Of a DNA stretch of 64,000 nucleotides, positions 46,868 to 54,178 are shown piece after piece (position 1 is the first letter of the stretch; each line of letters opens with the position of its first letter). Both the position numbers and the translations under genes were made by a program. The stretch covers positions 3,100,001 to 3,164,000 of the forward strand of contig NZ_CP144555.1 in the NCBI RefSeq assembly GCF_036607905.1, in the 5' to 3' direction. The notes below the pieces were generated by a model, which was given only the letters and a program-made list of their open reading frames with translations, was not told where the DNA came from and ran no database searches. The DNA comes from Streptomyces sp. SCSIO 75703. GTDB lineage: Bacteria > Actinomycetota > Actinomycetes > Streptomycetales > Streptomycetaceae.

Positions 46868-47641
46868 ATGACGACGAACCCGAGCATCACGTCATCCGTA
46901 CGCCTCGACGAACTCATCACGGCCATCAAGAAGGTGCGCGCCGAGCCCCTCGAACAGCTCCAGGACGCCGTCCTCGCCGGTGAGCACCTCGGCGAGGTGG
47001 CCGACCACCTCATCGGACACTTCGTGGACCAGGCCCGCCGCTCCGGCGCCTCCTGGAGCGACATCGGCAAGAGCATGGGCGTCACCCGGCAGGCGGCGCA
47101 GAAGCGCTTCGTGCCGAAGGAGTCCGCCGACCTGGACGCGAGCCAGGGCTTCAGCCGGTACACACCCCGCGCGCGTGCCGTCGTGATGGCCGCGCACAGC
47201 ACGGCGGTGGCCGCCTGCGCCGCCGAGGGCCTGCCCGAACACCTGGTCCTCGGCCTGCTCACCGAGCGCGAGGCGCTCGCCGCGCACGCCATCGCGGCCC
47301 AGGGCGTGACCCTCCAGGCCGTCCAGGACGCGGCCACGGCGGCGCTCCCCCCGGCCACCGACGACGCCCCCGGCCTGGTCCCCTACGGCCCCGCCGCCAA
47401 GAAGGTCCTGGAACTCACCTTCCGGGAGGCCCTGCGCCTCGGACACCACTACATCGGCACCGAGCACATCCTCCTCGCCCTGCTGGAACACGAGAACGGC
47501 GACGGCGTCCTGCACACCGCCGGTCTCACCAAGGAGGCGACGGAGCGCTACGTCACCGAGGCCCTGGCGAAGTTCCTGGAGGCGACCGAGCAGGGCGCCG
47601 GGGCGGGGCAGGCGGAGGAGGACACGACCGGAGAGGGCTGA
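46868..47641 (+). CDS. Clp N-terminal-domain protein with N-terminal helix-turn-helix, likely autorepressor
   Basis: A 257-residue protein. Residues 1-95 contain a helix-turn-helix (ASWSDIGKSMGVTRQAAQKRF, near 61-81). Residues 98-245 hold two Clp_N repeats (FSRYTPRARAVVMAAHSTAVAA and LELTFREALRLGHHYIGTEHILLALLEHENG), the substrate/adaptor-binding module of ClpC/ClpA, but there is no AAA ATPase. It may sense Clp substrates or adaptors while binding DNA. Two palindromes overlap its promoter, which suggests autoregulation. Leaderless ATG. Confidence 0.85.
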   Translation: MTTNPSITSSVRLDELITAIKKVRAEPLEQLQDAVLAGEHLGEVADHLIGHFVDQARRSGASWSDIGKSMGVTRQAAQKRFVPKESADLDASQGFSRYTPRARAVVMAAHSTAVAACAAEGLPEHLVLGLLTEREALAAHAIAAQGVTLQAVQDAATAALPPATDDAPGLVPYGPAAKKVLELTFREALRLGHHYIGTEHILLALLEHENGDGVLHTAGLTKEATERYVTEALAKFLEATEQGAGAGQAEEDTTGEG

Positions 47642-47668
47642 AGGCCCTGGAGGGGCTGAAGGCCGTGA

Positions 47669-47739
47669 GGCTGAGGCCCATTGGGGGCCGAGGGCCGTGG
47701 GGTGGCTGAGGCCCATTGGGGGGCTGAGGGCCGTGGGGT
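47669..47739 (+). repeat. two tandem copies of a 35-36-bp repeat
   Basis: GGCTGAGGCCCATTGGGGG...GCCGTGGGGT occurs at 47669-47703 and again at 47704-47739 with one mismatch and one inserted G; a partial related unit precedes at 47651. It lies between the Clp-N gene and the polymerase gene. Confidence 0.7.
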
Positions 47740-47799
47740 GGGACCGGCGGCCGCCGCGCCCCCCGGTACGTTGTCGGACCCCCCTGCGACACTCGCGGT

Positions 47800-49473
47800 G
47801 TGGCCGACCGGTGGGCGCTCGCCGTGACCGAGGACGGAGGCGCGGAGGTCGCCCCCCTCGGTCCCGACGGGCTGCCCGCCGCCCCGGTGCGGCACGAGCC
47901 CGACCTCGTCGCGGCCGTCCGCGACCGGCCCGGCGTCGGCCGCTGGGTGTGGCGGTCCACCGCCGAGGTCTACCCGCGCCTGCTCGCCGCGGGCGTACGC
48001 GTCGAGCGGTGCTACGACGTGGAGGACGCCGAGACCCTCCTCCTCGGCCACGAGGGCCGCTCCGGCGCGCCCCGCTCGGCGGCGGCCGCCCTGGCCCGGC
48101 TGCGCGGCGGCCCCGTACCGCCGGATCCGCCGCCGCGGTCCGCCGACCCGGGCGGGCAGCCCTCCCTGTTCGAACCGCGGGAGACGCCGCTCCCCCTCAC
48201 CGGCCTCCTCGCGGTCTACGCCGAGCAGCAGCGCCGCCACGACCGCGCCGAACACCCCGACCGGATGCGGCTGCTGACGGCCGCCGAGTCGGCGGGCACC
48301 CTGGTCGCCGCCGAGATGAACCGGGCCGGGCTGCCCTGGCGGGCCGATGTGCACCGCGCACTGCTACACGACCTGCTCGGCGAGCGGTACGCGGGCGGGG
48401 GCGAGCCGCGCCGCCTGGCGGAGCTGGCCAAGGAGGTCTCGGCGGCGTTCGGACACCGGGTGCGGCCCGACCTCCCGGCGGACGTGGTCAAGGCGTTCGC
48501 ACGCGCCGGGATCACCGTCGGCTCCACCCGCCGCTGGGAACTGGCCTCGGTCGACCACCCGGCGGTCGCCCCCCTGCTCTCGTACAAGAGGCTGTACCGC
48601 ATCTGGGTGGCGCACGGCTGGTCGTGGCTCCAGGACTGGGTGCGCGACGGGCGGTTCCGCCCCGGCTTCGTCGCCGGCGGCACCGTCACCGGCCGCTGGG
48701 TGACCAACGGCGGCGGCGCCCTCCAGATCCCCCGCGTCCTGCGCCGGGCCGTGGTCGCCGACCCCGGCTGGCGGCTGGTGGTCGCCGACGCCGCCCAGAT
48801 GGAGCCCCGCGTCCTCGCCGCGATCTCCCGCGACCCCGGCCTGATGGAAGTCGCCGCCCGCCCGGACGACCTGTACCAGTCGGTGTCCGACCGGGCCTTC
48901 TCCGGCGACCGCGACCAGGCCAAACTCGCCGTGCTCGGCGCCGTCTACGGCCAGACCTCCGGCGACGGCCTGAAGAACCTCGCCGCCCTCCGCCGCCGCT
49001 TCCCGCGCGCCGTGGCCCACGTCGACGAGGCGGCCCGCGCCGGCGAGGAGGGCCGGCTCGTCCGCACCTGGCTGGGCCGCACCTGCCCGCCCGCCGGTCC
49101 CCCGTCCGACGGCACCGACGAGGCGGGCCTCCCCCAGGACGCCCCCGGCCGGGAGGGGACGCCGGGCCACACCTCCACGGACGCCCGCGCGCGGGGACGC
49201 TTCGCCCGCAACTTCGTCGTCCAGGGCAGCGCCGCCGACTGGGCGCTGCTCCTGCTCGCCGCCCTCCGCCGGTCCTGCGCGGCCCTGTCGGCGGAGCTGG
49301 TCTTCTTCCAGCACGACGAGGTCATCGTGCACTGCCCCGCCGAGGAGGCGGACCGGGTCGTCGAGGCCATCCACGACGCCTCGGCCCTCGCCGCCCGCCT
49401 CACCTTCGGCCCCACCCCGGTCCGGTTCCCCTTCACCACGGCCACGGTCCGGTGCTACGCGGACGCGAAGTGA
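47800..49473 (+). CDS. DNA polymerase I-like family A polymerase (bifunctional 3'-5' exonuclease/polymerase type)
   Basis: A 557-residue family A polymerase without the 5' nuclease. Motif A is VVADAAQMEPRVLAA, motif B RDQAKLAVLGAVYGQTSG and motif C FFQHDEVIVHC, so the polymerase residues (Asp, Arg, Lys, Tyr, Asp-Glu) are present. The N-terminal 190 residues correspond to a degenerate exonuclease domain with no clear DxE motif. The O-helix position usually Phe/Tyr is Leu. GTG start. It would be a second PolA paralogue; the role is unknown (repair or backup synthesis). Confidence 0.87.
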   Translation: MADRWALAVTEDGGAEVAPLGPDGLPAAPVRHEPDLVAAVRDRPGVGRWVWRSTAEVYPRLLAAGVRVERCYDVEDAETLLLGHEGRSGAPRSAAAALARLRGGPVPPDPPPRSADPGGQPSLFEPRETPLPLTGLLAVYAEQQRRHDRAEHPDRMRLLTAAESAGTLVAAEMNRAGLPWRADVHRALLHDLLGERYAGGGEPRRLAELAKEVSAAFGHRVRPDLPADVVKAFARAGITVGSTRRWELASVDHPAVAPLLSYKRLYRIWVAHGWSWLQDWVRDGRFRPGFVAGGTVTGRWVTNGGGALQIPRVLRRAVVADPGWRLVVADAAQMEPRVLAAISRDPGLMEVAARPDDLYQSVSDRAFSGDRDQAKLAVLGAVYGQTSGDGLKNLAALRRRFPRAVAHVDEAARAGEEGRLVRTWLGRTCPPAGPPSDGTDEAGLPQDAPGREGTPGHTSTDARARGRFARNFVVQGSAADWALLLLAALRRSCAALSAELVFFQHDEVIVHCPAEEADRVVEAIHDASALAARLTFGPTPVRFPFTTATVRCYADAK

Positions 49474-49618
49474 CACCGCCCCGCCGCCCGCGCGGCGAGG
49501 GCCCCGGACCGGCCACCGGGCCGCGCCGAGGAGACCCGCGCACCACACGGCGGGCGAACGGCACCGGCGGTAGCCTGACGCCCGGTCGTCTCGACCGTCC
49601 AGGGGGAGGGGATGCCGC

Positions 49619-50545
49619 ATGGCCGTGGCGATGTACCAGGCCGTCAGGCTCGCGCGGAGGAACAAGCGGCGCCACGAGAAGCTGACCGCCCGCCGCCGGA
49701 AGCTCGACCGGCACATAGCCCAGGAGACCGCGGCACAGGAGGAACGGCGACGGGCCACCTACGAGCGGGCCCTCGTCCCCTTCCAGGAGGCCTTCGCCCG
49801 GATCGAGCGGGTCGACCTGGCCGAACTGGCCCCCGCCGCCCCGCCCGGACACGCCCCGGCCGACGTCGGTCCGCGGGAGGTACGCCACCTCGCGGCGACC
49901 GTGATCGGCTCCCTCGTCGGAGGCGGAGCCGCCGGAGCGGGCCTCGGCACCGCCACCTACCTGGCCGTCGGCGCCTTCGCCACCGCGTCCACCGGCACCG
50001 CCATCTCCGGGCTGTCCGGAGCCGCCGCGAGCAGCGCCACCCTGGCCTGGCTGGGCGGGGGTTCGCTCGCGGCGGGCGGCGGCGGCATGGCCGCCGGGAC
50101 GGCGGTCCTGGCCTCGGTCGTCGCCGTCCCGGCACTCGTCGTGGGCGGCGCCCTCCTCGAATGGCGGGGCCGCTCGGTCCGCGGCGACCAGCAGAGGTCC
50201 GCCGAGCGGCTGGCGGAGGCGGAGGCCGAACTGACCGAGGCCCGCCGCACCCTGTCCGAGGTGTTCCAGCGCAGCCGGGAGATCCGGCTCGTCCTCCTGG
50301 ACCTCTGCCTCGCCATGGAGGAACGGCTGCCGGCCTTCACCGCGCTGGTCGCCGCCCACGACGACTACGGCACCTACGACGCGGCGCGGCGGGCCCAGGT
50401 CAAGGAGATCTTCGACCTCGCCTGCACCACGGTCACGGTGCTGGGCACCCCGCCGGCCGGGGAGGACGGCCGGGCCGGCGAACTCTCCGCCCGCGTCCTC
50501 GCCGAGGCCCGCGCCCACCTCGCCACCCTGACCCCCACCACCTGA
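49619..50545 (+). CDS. membrane protein with flanking coiled coils, unknown function
   Basis: A 308-residue protein. A basic helix (LARRNKRRHEKLTARRRKLDRHIAQ) and amphipathic region precede a Gly/Ala-rich hydrophobic block at residues 95-185 (IGSLVGGGAAGAGLGTATYLAV and VLASVVAVPALVVGGALL). A second coiled coil (RLAEAEAELTEARRTLSEVFQRS) and a helical C-terminus follow. The Gly-rich core resembles glycine-zipper membrane proteins. ATG 49619 has GGAGGGG about seven bases upstream. A TAGCCT box near 49571 may be its -10. Confidence 0.75.
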   Translation: MAVAMYQAVRLARRNKRRHEKLTARRRKLDRHIAQETAAQEERRRATYERALVPFQEAFARIERVDLAELAPAAPPGHAPADVGPREVRHLAATVIGSLVGGGAAGAGLGTATYLAVGAFATASTGTAISGLSGAAASSATLAWLGGGSLAAGGGGMAAGTAVLASVVAVPALVVGGALLEWRGRSVRGDQQRSAERLAEAEAELTEARRTLSEVFQRSREIRLVLLDLCLAMEERLPAFTALVAAHDDYGTYDAARRAQVKEIFDLACTTVTVLGTPPAGEDGRAGELSARVLAEARAHLATLTPTT

Positions 50546-50603
50546 ACCGCACCACCCGGCGCCCCGGTCCTCAGCCCCTCCGGCAGCACCCTGGACGACG
50601 GAA

Positions 50604-50636
50604 AACCCCAGGTCATCGAACATCCGACCTGGGGTT
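50604..50636 (-). terminator. intrinsic terminator of tRNA-Thr
   Basis: Perfect 11-bp stem AACCCCAGGTC / GACCTGGGGTT with an 11-base loop, running into TTTTCC on the minus strand, just downstream of the tRNA. It is one of the few here with a U-run. Confidence 0.85.
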
Positions 50637-50645
50637 CCAAGATGG

Positions 50646-50719
50646 AGCCGCCTTCGGGATTCGAACCCGAGACCTACGCATTACGAGTGCGTTGCTCTGG
50701 CCATCTGAGCTAAGGCGGC
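50646..50719 (-). tRNA. tRNA-Thr (anticodon CGU)
   Basis: The minus strand folds into a full cloverleaf: acceptor GCCGCCT/AGGCGGC, D stem GCTC/GAGC, anticodon stem ACGCA/TGCGT with loop CTCGTAA (anticodon CGT), T stem TCGGG/CCCGA with loop TTCGAAT, and discriminator T. A CCA is encoded next to it (50643-50645). It reads ACG codons. Its own terminator follows; the lone tRNA is a possible site-specific integration target. Confidence 0.97.
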
Positions 50720-50826
50720 GTGCTGTGCGCACCATGGTGCGATCAGCGACGTCGGTAAGTCTACACAGTTTCCGGGGGTGCTTCGCACCCGCCCCGGGGC
50801 CCGGACGCCGGGGCGGGCGGGGGTGG

Positions 50827-52443
50827 CTACGAGCAGCGCTTCCCGTCCTCGGGAGGGGTGCCGCGCAGCAGGTAGGCGTTGATCGCGGAGTCGACGCAGG
50901 CGCTGCCCCGGCCGTAGGCGGTGTGGCCGTCGCCCTCGTAGGTGAGGAGGCGGGCGGAGGAGAGCTGCCCGGCGAGGGACTGGGCCCAGCGGTACGGGGT
51001 GGCGGGGTCGCGGGTGGTGCCGACCACGACGATCGGGCCGGCGCCGGCGGCCTCGATGCGGTGCGGTTCGCCGGTGTGCCGTACGGGCCAGTAGGCGCAG
51101 TTCAGGGAGGACCAGGCGAGGCCCTCGCCGAAGACGGGGGACGCCTTCTCGAAGGCGGGGAGGGCGTCGCGGACCTGGTCGGGCCCGGTGAAGGCGGGCG
51201 GGAGGTCGAGGCAGTTCACGGCGGCGTTGGCGGACATCAGGTTGCTGTAGCGGCCGCCGGCCTCACGCTCGTAGTAGCTGTCGGAGAGCATCAGCAGCCC
51301 GGCGCCGTCGTTCTCCTTCGTCGCCGAGGTCAGGGCCTCGCGCAGTTGCTGCCAGGCGGCCTCGTCGTACATCGCGGCGATCACGCCGGTGGTGGCGAGG
51401 GACTCGGTGAGTTCGCGGCCGTCGGCGTCGCCGGTGGGGATCGGCTGGGCGTCGAGCTTCTCGAAGAACGCCTTCAGGTTCCGGCCGGCCTGGTCCGGGC
51501 CGGTGCCCTTGCCGCCCAGGGGGCAGTCCGGCTGCCGTACGCAGTCCTCGGCGAAGGACCGGAACGCCGTCTCGAAGCCCTCCGTCTGTTCCAGGTTGAG
51601 CCGGCGCGCGGGCAGCGAGGGGTCCATCGCGCCGTCGAGCACCAGCCGGCCGGCCCGGTCCGGGAAGAGCCCGGCATAGGTCGCGCCGAGGAACGTCCCG
51701 TACGACGCCCCCACGTAGTTCAGCTTCTCGTCGCCCAGCACGGCCCGCAGGACGTCCATGTCCCGGGCCGCCTCGACGGTGGACACGTGGCGCAGCAGCT
51801 TCGGCGAGCCCGCGCCGCAGGCTTCGGCGAACTCCTTGTAGGCGTCGACGAGTTCGCTGGTCTCGCGGGCGTCGTCCGGGGTGATGTCGGTCTGCGTGTA
51901 CGCGTCCATCCGGCGGCCGTCGAGGCATTCCACGGGCTCGCTGCGGGCCACCCCGCGCGGGTCGACCGCCACCATGTCGTACCGCGCGCGGACCTCGGCC
52001 GGGTAGCCGATGCCGGCGTACTGCTGGAGGTAGCCGATGGCCGAGCCGCCGGGGCCACCCGGGTTGACCAGCAGGGAGCCGAGCCGCTTGCCGGGGCCGG
52101 TGGCCTTCTTGCGTGCCACGGCGAGGTCGATGTCGCCCCGCGACGGCTCGGCGTAGTCGAGCGGCGCCTTGACGGTGGCGCACTGGAAACCGGGGGCGCC
52201 GCAGTCCCGCCAGCCCGGCTTCTGCCCGTAGTACCGGGTCAGTTCCGACGGCGTGGCCTCGGGCAGCGCGGCCAGGGTCGCGGTCGACGCCTCCGTGGCG
52301 CCGGCCGCGCGGGGCGCCCGCGGGGCGGCGGAGGTCGCGGCGCCGCCGGCGGAGCAGGCGGTGGCGAGCAGCGAGGCGGCGAGGAGGACGGCCGCGGTAC
52401 GGGCCCGGGGCCGGGTGCTGCGGTGGGTGCGCCGTGTGTGCAT
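50827..52443 (-). CDS. secreted tripeptidyl aminopeptidase-like alpha/beta-hydrolase lipoprotein
   Basis: A 538-residue exported peptidase of the SlpD/SlpE/Tap family. Lipoprotein signal with lipobox LLATAC (Cys30). Alpha/beta-hydrolase features: oxyanion region LLVNPGGPGGSAIGY, MVAVDPRGVARSEP, nucleophile GASYGT, TAP C-terminal region with PIVVVGTTRDPATPY (Asp) and GDGHTAYGRGSACVD (His). It probably removes tripeptides from the N-termini of extracellular proteins. It is downstream of holB on the same strand with a gap of about 125 bases. Confidence 0.92.
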   Translation of the reverse strand: MHTRRTHRSTRPRARTAAVLLAASLLATACSAGGAATSAAPRAPRAAGATEASTATLAALPEATPSELTRYYGQKPGWRDCGAPGFQCATVKAPLDYAEPSRGDIDLAVARKKATGPGKRLGSLLVNPGGPGGSAIGYLQQYAGIGYPAEVRARYDMVAVDPRGVARSEPVECLDGRRMDAYTQTDITPDDARETSELVDAYKEFAEACGAGSPKLLRHVSTVEAARDMDVLRAVLGDEKLNYVGASYGTFLGATYAGLFPDRAGRLVLDGAMDPSLPARRLNLEQTEGFETAFRSFAEDCVRQPDCPLGGKGTGPDQAGRNLKAFFEKLDAQPIPTGDADGRELTESLATTGVIAAMYDEAAWQQLREALTSATKENDGAGLLMLSDSYYEREAGGRYSNLMSANAAVNCLDLPPAFTGPDQVRDALPAFEKASPVFGEGLAWSSLNCAYWPVRHTGEPHRIEAAGAGPIVVVGTTRDPATPYRWAQSLAGQLSSARLLTYEGDGHTAYGRGSACVDSAINAYLLRGTPPEDGKRCS

Positions 52444-52568
52444 TCAGGGAGCGTAACTCTCCGCATTCCCTTGGGTGCCGTGTGTGCCGGGCGTGGCGCG
52501 TACGGGTGAAAGCGGGGTGTGCGTGGGTGACGTGGCGCGGGCTCCGGGCGGCCGGCGGCGCCGCGCGG

Positions 52569-53774
52569 TCAGCCCGCTCTGAGCGCCATCGTCATCGCCT
52601 CCACGGCGAGCAGCGGCGCGACGTTGCGGTCGAGGGCGTCGCGGCAGGCGCCGATGGCCTCGATGCGGCGCAGGGTCGCCTCGGGGGTGCCGACGCGGGC
52701 CAGCCGCTCCAGGGCGTCCTCCGCGTCGGTGTTGGCGATGGCCACGCGGGAGCCGAGCTGGAGGGCGAGGACGTCGCGGTAGAAGCCGGTCAGGTCGGTG
52801 AGGGCCAGGTCGAGGCTGTCGCGCTGGGTGCGCGTCCGGCGGCGCTTCTGCATGTCCTCCAGGTCCTTCATGACGCCCGCCGTGCCGCGCGGCATCCGCC
52901 CGCCCTGGGCCGCGCCGAGCGCCGCCTTCAGGTCCTCGGTCTCCTTGCCGTCCATGTCCTCGGCGAGTTGCTTGGCGTCCGCCGCCGCCGCGTCGACCAG
53001 TTCCTGGGCGGCCTTGAGCGCGCCGCCGACGTCCTCGACGCGCAGCGGGAGGCGCAGGACGGCGGTCCGGCGTTCGCGGGCGGCCGGGTCGGTGGCCAGG
53101 CGGCGGGCCCGGTCGACGTGGCCCTGGGTGGCGCGGGCCACGGAGGCGGCGACGTCCGGCGCGATGCCCTCCCGGCGCACCAGCATGTCGGCGACGGCGT
53201 CGACGGAGGGGGTGCGCAGGTTCAGGTGGCGGCAGCGGGAGCGGATCGTGGGCAGCACGTCCTCGATGGAGGGGGCGCACAGGAGCCAGACGGTGCGGGG
53301 GGCGGGTTCCTCGACGGCCTTGAGGACGGCGTTGGCCGACTTCTCGTTCAGCCGCTCGGCGTCCTCGACGAGGATGATCTGCCAGCGGCCGTTCGCCGGT
53401 GAGGTGAAGGACTTGCGGACGGTGTCCCGCATGTCCTTGACCAGGATCTCCGCACCGACGGCGGCGACCGTGCTGACGTCGGCGTGGGTGCCGACGAGCG
53501 CGGTGTGGCAGCCGTCGCAGAAGCCGCAGCCGGGGACGCCGCCGAGGGCCCGGTCGGGGCTGACGCACTGGAGCGCGGCGGCGAACGCCCGTGCCGTCCG
53601 GGTGCGGCCCGCGCCCGGCGGCCCGGTGAAGAGCCAGGCGTGGGTCATGCGGGTGGTCGCGGGCGTGGGGGCGTCGTTCGCGGCGGCGGTGACGAAGGCG
53701 TCGGCGTCCCGGGCGGCGCCGGCGAGCTGTTCGCTCACCTTCTCCTGTCCGACGAGGTCGTCCCACACGGTCAT
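52569..53774 (-). CDS. holB: DNA polymerase III delta' subunit (clamp loader)
   Basis: A 401-residue clamp-loader ATPase-fold protein. WDDLVGQEKVSEQL starts the domain; a P-loop-like LFTGPPGAGRTRTARAFAAAL, zinc cysteines in PGCGFCDGCH, WQIILVEDAERLNEKSANAVLKAVEEP and the SRC sensor motif IRSRCRHL follow. The P-loop has Arg instead of the usual Lys (GAGRT), typical for non-hydrolysing delta'. It lies downstream of tmk on the same strand, the common actinobacterial pairing. Confidence 0.94.
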   Translation of the reverse strand: MTVWDDLVGQEKVSEQLAGAARDADAFVTAAANDAPTPATTRMTHAWLFTGPPGAGRTRTARAFAAALQCVSPDRALGGVPGCGFCDGCHTALVGTHADVSTVAAVGAEILVKDMRDTVRKSFTSPANGRWQIILVEDAERLNEKSANAVLKAVEEPAPRTVWLLCAPSIEDVLPTIRSRCRHLNLRTPSVDAVADMLVRREGIAPDVAASVARATQGHVDRARRLATDPAARERRTAVLRLPLRVEDVGGALKAAQELVDAAAADAKQLAEDMDGKETEDLKAALGAAQGGRMPRGTAGVMKDLEDMQKRRRTRTQRDSLDLALTDLTGFYRDVLALQLGSRVAIANTDAEDALERLARVGTPEATLRRIEAIGACRDALDRNVAPLLAVEAMTMALRAG

Positions 53775-53821
53775 GGGTCACGCCGCCTTTCCGTCACGTC
53801 CGGCCGCACTGTGCGCCGCGT

Positions 53822-54035
53822 CCTCCATTGTGCGGGCCGCCACCGACACCCGGCCCCGGCCACCCGCACCGCGGGGCAGCCGGCACGCGAGCCACCCGGT
53901 CCGCCAGTTCCGCCCGGCCCGCCAGGGGGCACCGGCGGCTCCCGCCACGGCCCGTGCCGCACCGGACCGGGCCCTCCATTGTGCGGGCCGCCACCGACAC
54001 CCGGCCCCGGCCACCCCCCCCTGCGGGGCAGCCGG
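53822..54035. repeat. 62-bp direct repeat pair in the holB-tmk gap
   Basis: A segment starting CCTCCATTGTGCGGGCCGCC occurs at 53822-53883 and again at 53973-54035, 151 bases apart, differing only near its end (a C-run in the second copy). On the minus strand each copy includes CGCACAATGGAGG. The whole 404-base gap 53775-54178 holds no supported gene; the second copy could be a duplicated promoter or leader of holB. Confidence 0.65.
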
Positions 54036-54178
54036 TGCGGCCCCGCGGCCCGCGCCGCCGAAGAACGCGGAACGGTCGCCGGCAGGGGCCGACCCGCCGC
54101 GCCCGAGGCGGTGCCGGAGGCTCGCGCCGCGGGCGTGGCGCACCGGCGGCACCGTTCCGGTCGATGCCCGGCCGGGCG

